From NCBI GenBank assembly GCA_024743275.1, contig JANSWW010000002.1, positions 248,001 to 312,000 of the forward strand: DNA of 64,000 nt, written 5' to 3'. This DNA is from Alphaproteobacteria bacterium. Its GTDB lineage: Bacteria; Pseudomonadota; Alphaproteobacteria; JANSWW01. Shown one piece after another: positions 1 to 8,349 of this stretch. Every line of letters starts with the position of its first letter. Position 1 is the first letter of the stretch. Below the pieces are notes generated by a model, which saw nothing but the letters and a program-made list of their open reading frames with translations, was not told the origin of the DNA and did not search any database. The translations under genes and the position numbers were made by a program.

Positions 1-1035
1 GAGTGGAGACGGCTCGGCCCCCTCCGGCGCGCCGCCGACATACCGCAGGCAGGCCAGCACCATCAGGATGGCCAGATAGGGATTGGCATCGGCGGTGGGG
101 GTCCTCAGTTCGATACGATCCCCGCTGCCGTCGCGGAGAATACGCAAGGCCCTGAAGCGATGCCCCTCCCCCATATCGGCCTTCTTGGAGGAGAAGGAAT
201 CGATGTGCTGGACCAACCGCCCGTTCCGCGTCGGGCAGAGCGGTAGAAAGGGCCCGCCCAGCGCGGTCATCGCGGCGTGACACAGGGCGTCGATACCGGC
301 GGCCTCCGGATCGGAGATGTGAAGATGGAGGTTGCTGGGCGACCCCGCCCGGTCCAGGACCGGCGTGAAGGTACATCGCAGACCATGGGCGGCGGCGACA
401 TTCCGCATCACGAAACGGGCCAGAAAGATCCGGTCCGCCTGCGCCAGCGGGCCGCTGTGCCCCAACGAGAATTCGAACTGGTTGAGGTCGTTCTCCTGGG
501 AAAACCCCTCCCAGGGGATTCCCACATGATCGAGGGCCGCCATCATTGCGTCCAAACAGCCCTGCAGGGTCACAGCGGAGCTGAAGGCGTAGGCCTGACC
601 GTCGGGCCGGAAGGACGGGATATCGTGGTGCGGCCGCAGGAAGAATTCAAGCTCGCCGCCGAACCGATAGCGGCCGAGATCCGAATGCTCCGCGATCAGA
701 TCCCTCAGGATTCGGCGGAAATCGAGCGGATGAGGGGCTTGACTTGGATCCGTGACCGTCCCGATGGCGACCGCCGACGCCCCGAACAGAAACTCCGGCA
801 AAAAGGCCGGTCGGGGCGCGAAATCCAGGGCGACACCATCCTCTGGCCGGATCCGGATGTCGGCCGCACCGGACGGGGTGGCCAGGATGTCGAAAAGCTG
901 GGGGATACCGAAAATATCCTTGGAGAACACGCCCGACGCACAGCCGATCTCCAATCCGTCCCGGTAGCCGTCATTGACGAGCTTTCCACGGGGAATGCCA
1001 TGGGCGTCTGGGAAGATCAGGAAGGTTCTCGGCAT
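1..1035 (-). CDS. Glutamine synthetase-family ligase (3' end outside window)
   Basis: Open from an ATG at 1035 to the window edge without a stop, so the C-terminus (about the last quarter of a GS-type protein) is missing. The translation begins MPRTFLIFPDAHGIPRGKLV, the usual N-terminal beta-grasp start of GS-like ligases. Further on come GGELEFFLRP (metal-binding Glu region), ENDLNQFEFSLGH (the E-x-G/D-Q-x-E region) and NLHLHISDP (nucleotide/metal His region). The family includes true glutamine synthetase, gamma-glutamylpolyamine synthetases (PuuA) and other ligases that join glutamate to an amine. The divergent sequence and the neighbours (decarboxylase, sulfotransferase, hydroxylase) favour a specialised amine ligase over nitrogen assimilation. 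The start overlaps the end of the sulfotransferase gene by 19 bases, so it is the last visible gene of a coupled operon. Confidence 0.8.
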   Translation of the reverse strand, partial: MPRTFLIFPDAHGIPRGKLVNDGYRDGLEIGCASGVFSKDIFGIPQLFDILATPSGAADIRIRPEDGVALDFAPRPAFLPEFLFGASAVAIGTVTDPSQAPHPLDFRRILRDLIAEHSDLGRYRFGGELEFFLRPHHDIPSFRPDGQAYAFSSAVTLQGCLDAMMAALDHVGIPWEGFSQENDLNQFEFSLGHSGPLAQADRIFLARFVMRNVAAAHGLRCTFTPVLDRAGSPSNLHLHISDPEAAGIDALCHAAMTALGGPFLPLCPTRNGRLVQHIDSFSSKKADMGEGHRFRALRILRDGSGDRIELRTPTADANPYLAILMVLACLRYVGGAPEGAEPSPL

Positions 1036-1829
1036 CGCGGGCATCCTTGGTCATGAAGGATATCGCTATACACTTTTTCCGAGAATTCAAGGATTTCCCG
1101 ATGTTCCGGCCGCGGCGGCGGCAACCGGCCGGTCTCGGGTGGCAGCACCGTCCGGCTGCTCTCCAGGGTCGCGTGGTATTTCGACTGGGATTGGGATTCC
1201 TCCGGCTTCCAGTCGCGGATCCGGCCGTCATCCCAATGCAGCAGGTCCGGCGAAAAGGGCACCCGAATGAACGCGCAGACCCGCTCGACAACCGGTTCGG
1301 GCGCGCGCCGGAACGCGTCGCCGTCCACGACAATCGTCTCCTGCCGCAGCCCCTTGACCCGGTCGTAAACCCGTTTGAGCGCGGTGAAACCGAACTCCTC
1401 CTCCGTGAAGTCGGGCTTGATCCGTACAAGCGAGGCGTAGACGTTTCTCGGATGCCGCGTGATGAACAGGTTCAGTGCGGAACCGAGCAGGTCATCGTCG
1501 ATATACCGCTCGGCCTGGAACGCGAGTTCCTTCATGAACACCCGCTTCGAGGCGATTTCCATCAACATCCTGCCATTGGTCGCCGCCCGGCTGAACTGCT
1601 CGAGGTCCCGGTCGCCGGGAAGGTCGCCATAGCGGTCGGAGACCCGGTCCGGCCCGAAGTAATAGGCTTCGGTATAGGGCTCGTGGCAAATGTCGAGATG
1701 GGCGGAGTTCTTCATGACCCGCTCGAAAGCGGTGGAAACCGACCGGGGCGTCGCCCACAGGAAGACGGGCCTCCGGTCCACCGTGGCATCCGAAACGGAT
1801 GCATCACGTCGCATAAGCGAAGATGTCAT
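1017..1829 (-). CDS. Sulfotransferase-family protein
   Basis: 270 aa. The N-terminal segment VFLWATPRSVSTAFERVM is a P-loop-like 5'-phosphosulfate-binding loop seen in PAPS-dependent sulfotransferase-fold proteins. RHPRNVYASL near residue 140 matches the 3'-phosphate binding strand-loop. The protein is expected to be cytosolic and to transfer sulfate from PAPS to a hydroxyl or amine of a small molecule; the substrate is not evident. Its start overlaps the end of the upstream decarboxylase by 26 bases, and an alternative ATG lies at 1814. Lying between a decarboxylase and a GS-like ligase, it probably acts on the decarboxylated product of this operon. The fold assignment is fairly secure; the activity is inferred. 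Confidence 0.75.
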   Translation of the reverse strand: MTSSLMRRDASVSDATVDRRPVFLWATPRSVSTAFERVMKNSAHLDICHEPYTEAYYFGPDRVSDRYGDLPGDRDLEQFSRAATNGRMLMEIASKRVFMKELAFQAERYIDDDLLGSALNLFITRHPRNVYASLVRIKPDFTEEEFGFTALKRVYDRVKGLRQETIVVDGDAFRRAPEPVVERVCAFIRVPFSPDLLHWDDGRIRDWKPEESQSQSKYHATLESSRTVLPPETGRLPPPRPEHREILEFSEKVYSDILHDQGCPRCREPS

Positions 1830-3159
1830 CGTAGGTCTCTCTTCTCCAGATGATGCGCCCCGCCTGCCCGTCCCGTAGGGCGACCGCCGCCCTGGGCTGA
1901 TTGAAATTCGTGGATCTGGAGACTGTGTAGGCTCCGGCGTCGGAGATCAGAACCAGATCCCCGCTCTTCAGCCCGCGGGGCACCTTGGCCGACGCCATAA
2001 CGACATCGCCCTCGTAACAAAGCGGCCCGCCGATCGCACAGTCGATCAGGTCGTCCGACGCATGCTCCCGCCCCGCGCCGACATCGAGAAACCGCAACCG
2101 CCGCGTCTCCCCGAAGGAGGCCGTCGGCAGGATATGCAGGCCCGCGTCGAGCAGCAGCCAGGTCTTGTCGTCGAACGCCTTTAGACCGATGACCCGTGTC
2201 AGCAGCGTCATGCTCGGCGAGAACAGATAGCGCCCCGGCTCGCAACAGATCTCCAAACCGAGCAGATCCAGCCTTTCCAACTCCCGGCGGAGCCCCCCGC
2301 AAAAGACGTTCAGATCGAACGCCTCCGGTTCCTCGGGCTCCATCGGTTCACCCATGCTCTGTTTGAGCGCGCCCCACCAACCCCGTTTCGCCCGCACCAT
2401 GCCCGGGACCCCGAAACCGCCCCCGACATTCAGCTCTTCTACCGGAACGCCGCGGTCCTTGAGCCGGCGCACGAACGCGAGAACGGGGCCGAGCGCCTCG
2501 ACCATCCGGTCTGCGCGGGTGATCTGGGAGTTAAGATGCGCATGCACCATCCGGAGCGTGAACCCGGCCGCCGCGATGCCGTCCGCCATCCTGTCCGCGA
2601 ATCCCCCCTCGATCGGCCAGCCGAATTTGCCGGTCCGCTGCTTCAGGCGGTGTTCGTCGAGGAAGCTTGTGTCGGCGCTGGTGTAGACCGGCCGGCCCGG
2701 ATTGACCCGCAGGCCCAAGCGGGGTTCCGGAATGGCGCCCGAACCGTGCAGGCCGGCCAGGATGTCGAGTTCTTCGGGCAGATCAACGTTGATCCCGACG
2801 CCGTTGACGGCCGCCCTTTCCAGTTCGTGGCGACGCTTAAGGGGACCGTTGAAGACGGTCTTCGCCGCACCGAGCCTGAGCGCGTGCTCCAACTCATACC
2901 CGGAAACCACGTCGGCGCCCAACCCCACCTGGTGCGCCGTACGGCAGAGCTGCGGCATATAGTTGGTCTTGTAGGAGAGATAGACGGTCCCGGTCGGAAA
3001 CCATCCGGCCCACTGATCCCGGAAACCGCGGACCCGCGTTTCGAAATAGGGCTCGTCATAGACGAAGAGTGGAGTGTCATGGGCCTCCGCCAGGGCGACC
3101 GCCTCGCCAATCGACAGATCGAGAAAGGGCTCCACAACATCGGGGTCGCGCATCGTCAC
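1804..3159 (-). CDS. Fold-type III PLP-dependent amino acid decarboxylase (DAP/ornithine decarboxylase-like)
   Basis: 451 aa from a GTG at 3159; an ATG two codons later (3153) is equally possible. The segment YLSYKTNYMPQLC carries the PLP-binding Lys of the alanine-racemase-like barrel, LNVGGGFGVPG the phosphate-binding glycine loop, and EPGRYLFSPS the conserved E-P-G-R motif. GGPLCYEGDV contains the C-terminal active-site Cys, followed by SDAGAYTVSRSTNFNQPR. Diaminopimelate, ornithine and arginine decarboxylases share this layout, as do decarboxylases of secondary pathways. Its place between an amino-acid hydroxylase-like gene and a sulfotransferase gene, and the absence of lysine-pathway neighbours, suggest it decarboxylates a modified amino acid, not diaminopimelate. 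No regulatory site is clear; it shares the operon promoter upstream of 4107. Confidence 0.85.
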   Translation of the reverse strand: MTMRDPDVVEPFLDLSIGEAVALAEAHDTPLFVYDEPYFETRVRGFRDQWAGWFPTGTVYLSYKTNYMPQLCRTAHQVGLGADVVSGYELEHALRLGAAKTVFNGPLKRRHELERAAVNGVGINVDLPEELDILAGLHGSGAIPEPRLGLRVNPGRPVYTSADTSFLDEHRLKQRTGKFGWPIEGGFADRMADGIAAAGFTLRMVHAHLNSQITRADRMVEALGPVLAFVRRLKDRGVPVEELNVGGGFGVPGMVRAKRGWWGALKQSMGEPMEPEEPEAFDLNVFCGGLRRELERLDLLGLEICCEPGRYLFSPSMTLLTRVIGLKAFDDKTWLLLDAGLHILPTASFGETRRLRFLDVGAGREHASDDLIDCAIGGPLCYEGDVVMASAKVPRGLKSGDLVLISDAGAYTVSRSTNFNQPRAAVALRDGQAGRIIWRRETYDDIFAYAT

Positions 3160-3233
3160 ATCGGCCTTTCAGAAAGAATGGCGGTCTGCCTAGGTGTATT
3201 GGGCGCCGGAGCCCCCTCCCCAGCCTGGGTAAC

Positions 3234-3279
3234 GGGCCTGGATCATGGGCCTGGATCATGGGCCTGGATCATGGGCCTA
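3234..3279. repeat. 13-bp tandem repeat, about 3.5 copies
   Basis: The unit GGGCCTGGATCAT occurs at 3234-3246, 3247-3259 and 3260-3272, with a partial copy at 3273-3279 that runs into the stop codon of the oxygenase gene (TAG, complement of 3277-3279). It lies in the short gap between the oxygenase and decarboxylase genes. The copies seen are identical, which points to recent slippage or expansion. Confidence 0.95.
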
Positions 3280-4107
3280 GGAGGCTTCGCGCACTTCCGC
3301 GACCTCGTCCGGATGCTCCGTCGCCCAATCCGATTCGCCGTTCCGCAGCGAGGCTTCCTCGAAATCGGTCCCGTAACGCCGTTTGTGCCACCGGTTGGTC
3401 GCGACGATGAAGATGTCCCGATGGCCCGGCCGATCCTCGTCCTCGGGCGAGAGGTCGGTCGCGTTGTGCCACATCTTGGCGTCTTCGTTGCAGACCACCT
3501 CCCCCGGCTCCAGGGTCCGGGCAAAGAAGGGTTCGCCGCCCCCGGTCGGCAGGAACTGGCTCTGGCCGCCCTTGACGTTGACCCGGTCGAACACGGCCAC
3601 GATCTGCCATTCCTGGCCGTCCCGATGCGCCCCCTCGGCGATGGCGATACCTTGGATATCCTTCGTGGTGATCACCCGGATCTGGTGGATCTTCGCGTGG
3701 ATGGGTTGGCTCTTGTCGAACCCGAACGTGTTGAAGATCGAGTTCATCTCGGTTTCCGGATGGACCTTCAGGGGCTCGAGATGCCGGGCGATGCCGCCGA
3801 CCGCCTTGTTGAATTTGGGGTGCTGAATGAACGGCCGGTGCGGCAGCAGCTCCAGCCGCCACCGGCCCAGGCCCGGATCGTAGGTCGCCTTGAAGTCGTC
3901 ATATCGGCGATAGCGATGCCGGCCTTGCGTCGCCGCCCCGCGGCCGGCCCCGCAATAGGGGTCCAGCGGCAAGTCGTCGAACGCGTTCTTGACCGCGTCC
4001 GTGATCTCGAACGTTCCCACGGCATAGGCCTTCGGACCGAGCTCGGTGAAGGGGCCGACATCCTCGTCGTCCACGATGTCATCGATTTTCCGGCGCTGCT
4101 CTTCCAC
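3277..4107 (-). CDS. Fe(II)/2-oxoglutarate-dependent dioxygenase, free amino acid hydroxylase-like (PF10014 type)
   Basis: 276 aa from a GTG at 4107, chosen because GGGAGG lies a few bases upstream; the frame is open further upstream but without such a site. AHRDGQEWQIVAVFDRVNV supplies the HxD iron ligands, WHNATDL the distal His, and the later Arg-rich segment could bind 2-oxoglutarate. The family includes L-isoleucine 4-hydroxylase (IDO) and BsmA-like proteins, which hydroxylate free aliphatic amino acids. This is the first gene of the minus-strand operon with the decarboxylase, sulfotransferase and GS-like ligase, so a hydroxylated amino acid is the likely first intermediate. Substrate and regiochemistry cannot be read from the sequence. 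Confidence 0.8.
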   Translation of the reverse strand: MEEQRRKIDDIVDDEDVGPFTELGPKAYAVGTFEITDAVKNAFDDLPLDPYCGAGRGAATQGRHRYRRYDDFKATYDPGLGRWRLELLPHRPFIQHPKFNKAVGGIARHLEPLKVHPETEMNSIFNTFGFDKSQPIHAKIHQIRVITTKDIQGIAIAEGAHRDGQEWQIVAVFDRVNVKGGQSQFLPTGGGEPFFARTLEPGEVVCNEDAKMWHNATDLSPEDEDRPGHRDIFIVATNRWHKRRYGTDFEEASLRNGESDWATEHPDEVAEVREAS

Positions 4108-4344
4108 GTCACCCTCCCTCGGTTCGAAAGGTCGGCAAACCACCACTCGCATACTTTGATATTTTAAATGCATCTAATTCGAATGATTGTGCGCGTTTTG
4201 AATAACATAATAATCATCTATTTCAATCTTAAAGTTTCCTCTTTCGTACCGTGCCGGCGTGGACATGCTTTGCGACCAGGGGCGGCTTCGCCCGTGCCGA
4301 TGGGGGTTGGATGATTCAAAAAAAGCGCGGAAGGGGGATGGCCA
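4108..4344. other. AT-rich intergenic region, probable operon promoter
   Basis: No gene is supported here. About 4150-4240 is strikingly AT-rich for this genome and lies directly upstream of the oxygenase start, so it probably holds the promoter of the minus-strand operon. I could not pick a convincing -35/-10 pair. Confidence 0.4.
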
Positions 4345-4407
4345 GGACCGGACTGAACGGACCGGACTGGACGGACCGGACTGGACGGACCGGACTGGAC
4401 GGACCGG
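4345..4407. repeat. 14-bp tandem repeat, 4.5 copies
   Basis: The unit GGACCGGACTGGAC runs from 4345 to 4400 in four copies (the first with one substitution), plus a half copy to 4407. It ends 7 bases beyond the stop codon of the DMT transporter gene. It resembles the array at 3234 in placement (immediately 3' of a gene) and unit size but not in sequence. Confidence 0.95.
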
Positions 4408-4414
4408 TCGAAGG

Positions 4415-5332
4415 CTATCGGCGGCGACGGACCGCGATCACACCAGCACCGACAATCAGTCCTATCCCGAGCAAGCCCAGCGCGTCGGGGTGCTCGTCGA
4501 AGATCACCAGTCCCCAGATCAGCGCGAAGGCGACATAGGCGAAATCAAATGTCCCGACCGTTGATGCCGGTGCCGCCTGATAGGCGATCGCTGTTCCGAC
4601 CGACGCCACGATCAAGAGTGCCGCCAGGATCACCAGGGAACGCCACTCTTCGAAGGCCATCGGGACGAACTCAGCGTCGAGAAAACCGGTCATCGCCTCC
4701 GGACGCATTGCCCCATACCCCAGACCGGCGACCCCGATCGAGATGAACATCGCATTGAGGCCGAGCGCGAGAGTAACGGGATGCTCGTTTCTGCAATGGG
4801 TCCGGGTGAGGATCATTGCGACGGCGTACAACATCGCAGCGAGGATTGGCAGCAAAGCCGCGGCTTGGAAGGAGTCACCACCTGGCCGCAAGATGGTGAG
4901 AACGCCCAAGAAACCTATGGCGACGGCTAACCATTGTACGGGACCGACGGTTTCCCCACCGAAAAGCGCCGCAAAAACAACGATGAAAAGCGGCAAGGTA
5001 TAGTAGGCCGCCGCCGCAACAGGCAGCGGTAGCAGCGGGAGCGAGACGTAGTAAGCGATCCACATCGCCACCAGAAGCGCAGATCGGATGCCGATCCAGA
5101 ACAGCGACTGTGGGCGAAGCGCGCCGGCTCCGAACATCAAAAGCGCGGCCCCGAGCAGCACCGGCAAAGCAAGGAGCGATCGCACGGCGAAAAGCTGCCA
5201 GATGCCGAAAGAGGCCCCAGCGCCCACCGCCTTGATCAGCGCATCGCCAAAGGATAACGCGAACACTGTCGCAAGGATCGTACCGACACCCAGGGGGACG
5301 TTATCCCTGCGGGTTGTCTCAGAGGACATCAT
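4415..5332 (-). CDS. EamA/DMT-family transporter
   Basis: 305 aa from the ATG at 5332; ATG 5329 and ATG 5365 are alternatives, the last sitting inside a hairpin loop. About ten hydrophobic segments are visible, in two related halves typical of the EamA/DMT superfamily, with a basic C-terminus ending VRRRR. Members are inner-membrane permeases, often exporters of amino acids or metabolites (RhaT/YdcZ/RarD-like). It lies on the same strand as the hydroxylase-decarboxylase-sulfotransferase operon, 307 bp upstream of its first gene. Export of that pathway's product is possible but only inferred from position. Confidence 0.85.
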   Translation of the reverse strand: MMSSETTRRDNVPLGVGTILATVFALSFGDALIKAVGAGASFGIWQLFAVRSLLALPVLLGAALLMFGAGALRPQSLFWIGIRSALLVAMWIAYYVSLPLLPLPVAAAAYYTLPLFIVVFAALFGGETVGPVQWLAVAIGFLGVLTILRPGGDSFQAAALLPILAAMLYAVAMILTRTHCRNEHPVTLALGLNAMFISIGVAGLGYGAMRPEAMTGFLDAEFVPMAFEEWRSLVILAALLIVASVGTAIAYQAAPASTVGTFDFAYVAFALIWGLVIFDEHPDALGLLGIGLIVGAGVIAVRRRR

Positions 5333-5348
5333 GGCCACCCCACCATAG

Positions 5349-5376
5349 ATCGACGAGGGCGCCATCCCTCGTCGAT
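5349..5376. promoter_or_regulatory. Perfect 11-bp inverted repeat with 6-nt loop
   Basis: ATCGACGAGGG (5349-5359) and CCCTCGTCGAT (5366-5376) are exact reverse complements. The hairpin lies between the end of the CoA-transferase beta gene (stop at 5392) and the start of the DMT gene, both on the minus strand. It could be a terminator without a U-tract, an operator, or a 5'-leader structure of the DMT mRNA. Confidence 0.6.
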
Positions 5377-5391
5377 ACCATAGGTTGATAA

Positions 5392-6150
5392 CTAGCGCCC
5401 GTAAACGCGGGTGGCGAAATCCGGATAGAGTTTGGCGAGCTGATCCGCGATCGGACCCTGGAGCAGGGCGACCGTCTCCCGGTCAGGAACGGCCGTTTCC
5501 GGCACGTGATCCGGCTCTTCATAGGCGAAACCGGTCTGCTCCCGGATCTCCTCGACCGTATGGCCGGGATGCACGCTGACGAGCCGGAAACGCCCCTGAC
5601 CCTTGTCGAAATGGAAGAGGCAGCGGTCGGTGATCAGGGCATAGGGCCCGCCCGGCCGAAACACCCCGGGCTCGCTCAGGCCGGGGGCGGAGATGTAATC
5701 GACACGCTCGACCAGGGTTCGGGGGGTGTGCTCGAGCCGGAAAAGGATCACGCGGGGCACCACGTAATACATATGCGCCGATCCGAAGGAGCCGGGGAAG
5801 CGGGCCTTGGGACGGTCCGGATCCCCGATGCTGACCAGATTGATGTTGGCCTGGCCGTCGATCTGCGCGCCGCCGAGGAAAAAGGCGTCGATCCGGCCCT
5901 GGCCGGCGCAGTCGAACAACTCCTTCGCCCCGTCGGTGAAGAAGTTATGATCCTGCGAGCCGAGAACGGAAACTTGTGGACGACCGCCGGTCCGGGCGTT
6001 GGCCAGCAGGGCCGCCGCCATGGGGATCGGGGAGGACGCCCCGATGGCCACATGGCCGAGGCCCTCGAGCATCTCCGCGATCGCGGAAATCAGAATGTCC
6101 TCCGGCAGAGCGTCCTGGGATTTATCGCCGGTCTGCGTCTCCACCGTCAT
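5392..6150 (-). CDS. CoA-transferase subunit beta (glutaconate CoA-transferase type)
   Basis: 252 aa. The ATG at 6150 overlaps the stop of the alpha gene (ATGA), so the two are translationally coupled. The sequence has the GctB-like pattern: an N-terminal helix, then ASSPIPMAAALLANA, VSVLGSQDHNFFTDGAKELFD, FFLGGAQIDGQANIN and FPGSFGSAHMYYVVPR. Together with the alpha subunit it should form a heteromeric enzyme moving CoA between carboxylic acids, or a hydrolase-type relative such as IpdAB. Substrate unknown. The third operon member, a glutamine amidotransferase-like protein, is not usual for this enzyme. I did not confirm the catalytic Glu by alignment. Confidence 0.8.
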   Translation of the reverse strand: MTVETQTGDKSQDALPEDILISAIAEMLEGLGHVAIGASSPIPMAAALLANARTGGRPQVSVLGSQDHNFFTDGAKELFDCAGQGRIDAFFLGGAQIDGQANINLVSIGDPDRPKARFPGSFGSAHMYYVVPRVILFRLEHTPRTLVERVDYISAPGLSEPGVFRPGGPYALITDRCLFHFDKGQGRFRLVSVHPGHTVEEIREQTGFAYEEPDHVPETAVPDRETVALLQGPIADQLAKLYPDFATRVYGR

Positions 6151-7001
6151 GACAGTGCCGGTTCCGCTAGGGGCTCCAATACATGGGCGTCGAGATAGGC
6201 CTGAAAGCCCTCGGCGCTTTTCGCCTGACGGGCATAATCGCGCAGATGCACCGCGTCGGCGGCATATCCCTGGTTGCCGGGCAGCGCCTGGGGCCACGCC
6301 CCCCGGGCCACCTCGGCGAGTGCGGTGATATAGAGGCTGGGGATCGTCCCCGCCGCCGTTTCCACATCGTCCAGCAGATTGCCGTCGACGATCCGTTCCA
6401 CCGTGATGACGGCCTGGGACGCGGCATGGGCCATGACCATGCATTCCCGCCGCACCCCGATGAAGACGTTGCCGAAGCGATCCGCCTTGGGGGCGTGAAA
6501 CACCGTCACATCCGGCTTCAGCGCCGGGATGGCCACCACCGGGTCGCGCCCCTCGATGCCCTGCTGGGCGGCGAAGGGATTGTCGATGACCCGCCAGTCG
6601 GGACGCCTTGCCAGAATGTCGGAGCCGATCAGCCCCCGCATCACGCTGAACGGGGCGCCGCGTTCGGCCGCCTGGAGGCCCGCATGGATCGCCGGGCAAG
6701 TGGCGTCCAGCAGCCGCAGCTCACCCGCCTTCACCGCCGCGGTGAAGCGCGGCGCCAGCCCGTACTCGCCCATGGTGACAGCCGCCGTCTCGACCGTGTC
6801 GACACAGCCCGCCCCGATCAGGAGATCGCCCTGATAACCGAAGGCCGGCACGCCCACCAAATGAAGGCCCTTGGCCCGGCGCCGCACGAGCGCCCGGACC
6901 AAGGCATTGGCGCAATAGGAGTAATCCGGCGGCAGCGCGATCTTCGCCCCATCCGGGATGCGGGCCGCCAGCGCGGCCACGTTTTTCTCGAAAACGGTCA
7001 C
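6147..7001 (-). CDS. CoA-transferase subunit alpha (glutaconate CoA-transferase type)
   Basis: 284 aa from a GTG at 7001. This start is supported by GGAGG 5 bases upstream and by its GTGA overlap with the amidotransferase stop; the longer open frame upstream is antisense-like sequence inside the neighbour. Features are the CoA-transferase alpha N-terminus (ALAARIPDGAKIALPP), VGVPAFGYQGDLLIGAG and a C-terminal GNVFIGVRRECMVMAHAA segment. It pairs with the gene that follows to form one enzyme. Carnitine genes lie a few kilobases away, so activation of a short acid such as acetoacetate is conceivable but unsupported. Confidence 0.8.
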   Translation of the reverse strand: MTVFEKNVAALAARIPDGAKIALPPDYSYCANALVRALVRRRAKGLHLVGVPAFGYQGDLLIGAGCVDTVETAAVTMGEYGLAPRFTAAVKAGELRLLDATCPAIHAGLQAAERGAPFSVMRGLIGSDILARRPDWRVIDNPFAAQQGIEGRDPVVAIPALKPDVTVFHAPKADRFGNVFIGVRRECMVMAHAASQAVITVERIVDGNLLDDVETAAGTIPSLYITALAEVARGAWPQALPGNQGYAADAVHLRDYARQAKSAEGFQAYLDAHVLEPLAEPALS

Positions 7002-7747
7002 GCCGCCTCCTTCTTTGCCGTCGCCTCGCGGATGAAGGCGCCGATCCATTGTCCGAGCACGTCGTGATCGAGGTCCTTTTCGAGCGATTTCCAACCGCCC
7101 TCATAGACATGGGGCTCGAAGACATCCTTGCGCATCTCCAGGATCACCTCGACGATCTCCCGCACCATCTCGGGATGCCCCTGCATGGTGAGCACCCGGT
7201 CGCCGATCCGCAGCATCCCATGCGGGCAGAAATCCGTGGAGATCAGCGTTTTCGCCCCAGCCGGCGGCTCGATCACCTGGTCCTGATGCGACACCAGGAC
7301 ATTGAGGCGGGAACGCCCCTCCGGCAAGGCGGGCAGCATCCAGGGCTCCGGCGCCACGACATCCACGGTATGCGCCCCCACACCCCAACCCTTGTCCGAC
7401 TTTTCGACCCTGCCGCCGAGGGCTTGAGAAATGAGCTGATGTCCGAAACATATCCCGACCAGGGTCTTTCCGGCGTCGTGGGCGTCGCGGACGAGTTGCT
7501 CGGTATCCGCGATCCAATCATGGTCTTCGTAGACACCCTTCGGGCTCCCCGAAAACACGTATACGTCGTGGGCATGCACGTCCTCGACCCGCTCGATCCC
7601 GTCGACCACCGCCACCTTGCCGAATTCGGCCTCCGGCAGGCTAGGCCTCAAAAGGTCTTCGAAGCAGGCGGCATAATCCGGTATCACCGCTTGGGCCGGT
7701 TCAGGCACATGGCCACACAGTACGGTACAGACCTTGAGGGAAGACAT
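6998..7747 (-). CDS. Class I glutamine amidotransferase-like protein
   Basis: 249 aa. The GATase fold is clear: DVYVFSGSPKGVYED, then GICFGHQLISQALGG with the nucleophilic Cys in G-x-C-x-G, and TMQGHPE with the His-Glu pair. The whole triad is therefore present. It resembles free-standing GMP-synthase-like amidotransferases that act on gamma-glutamyl compounds or act as peptidases. It is first in the operon with the two CoA-transferase subunits, overlapping the alpha gene by four bases. Gamma-glutamyl hydrolysis in an amine or polyamine catabolic route is one reading; the partner or substrate is not visible. Confidence 0.8.
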   Translation of the reverse strand: MSSLKVCTVLCGHVPEPAQAVIPDYAACFEDLLRPSLPEAEFGKVAVVDGIERVEDVHAHDVYVFSGSPKGVYEDHDWIADTEQLVRDAHDAGKTLVGICFGHQLISQALGGRVEKSDKGWGVGAHTVDVVAPEPWMLPALPEGRSRLNVLVSHQDQVIEPPAGAKTLISTDFCPHGMLRIGDRVLTMQGHPEMVREIVEVILEMRKDVFEPHVYEGGWKSLEKDLDHDVLGQWIGAFIREATAKKEAA

Positions 7748-7864
7748 GGCAATTCACCGTCCAAATACAAAAGCAATAAGCCTTCTATATGGTTCAGCGA
7801 ACGGGCTTTCGGCAACGGGTGAATGGCCAAGGCAAGTCTGGGATGTTCCAGCCGGCCCTTCCCT

Positions 7865-8278
7865 CTAGCGGACCACCAGAACCGAGATCGGGGCGTGGGT
7901 CGCCATATGCCCGGCATGACCGCCGAGGAGGTAATCGAGCATGCCGGGCTTATGGGAGCCCATGACCAACAGGTCCGCCTCCTGCTTTTCGATCTCGTCC
8001 AGCAGCATGCCGTGCAGTTCGGCGGCGGGGTCGGCGCAGACCACCGGAGTCGGCGCGAAGTCCACGCCATGTTTGCCGCTCTGCTCCTTGGTGAAGGCGT
8101 CGAGCTCGTTGAAGTACTTCTCCAGCAAGGGGGCGGCGCGGCTGAACCCGGTGCCGGTCACCCCGACCATGAGGGCTTCGGCGCCGTACTGCTTGGCCAG
8201 ATTGGCGGCCATCGCGATGGCCTTCTCCGCCTTCTCCTGGTGTTCCAGATCGACCGCCACCATGATCTTCTTGAACAT
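7865..8278 (-). CDS. Universal stress protein (UspA family)
   Basis: 137 aa from the ATG at 8278, with a purine-rich site (GAGAGGGA) upstream; the frame is open far beyond but antisense to the next gene. MFKKIMVAVDLEHQEKAEKA is the typical Usp first strand. LLVMGSHKPGMLDYLLGGHAGHM and the C-terminal PISVLVVR match the ATP-binding loop and last strand (G-x2-G-x9-G-(S/T)-like; here the final S/T position is less clear). These cytosolic dimers respond to stress. It has its own short gaps on both sides, so it is probably a single-gene unit. Confidence 0.85.
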   Translation of the reverse strand: MFKKIMVAVDLEHQEKAEKAIAMAANLAKQYGAEALMVGVTGTGFSRAAPLLEKYFNELDAFTKEQSGKHGVDFAPTPVVCADPAAELHGMLLDEIEKQEADLLVMGSHKPGMLDYLLGGHAGHMATHAPISVLVVR

Positions 8279-8349
8279 GTCCCTGTTCCCTCTCCGTCGG
8301 TGTTTTGCAAGACCTTCGGCGTTTCGATTGGCCGCCGCCTTGATCTTCG

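Noticed and set aside
2536..4167. A 543-codon plus-strand frame over the decarboxylase and oxygenase genes
   Set aside because: Shadow frame in third-position-GC-rich DNA; no homology pattern and no ribosome site.
4345..4407. CRISPR-like array
   Set aside because: Direct 14-bp repeats without spacers and without cas genes; a tandem minisatellite.
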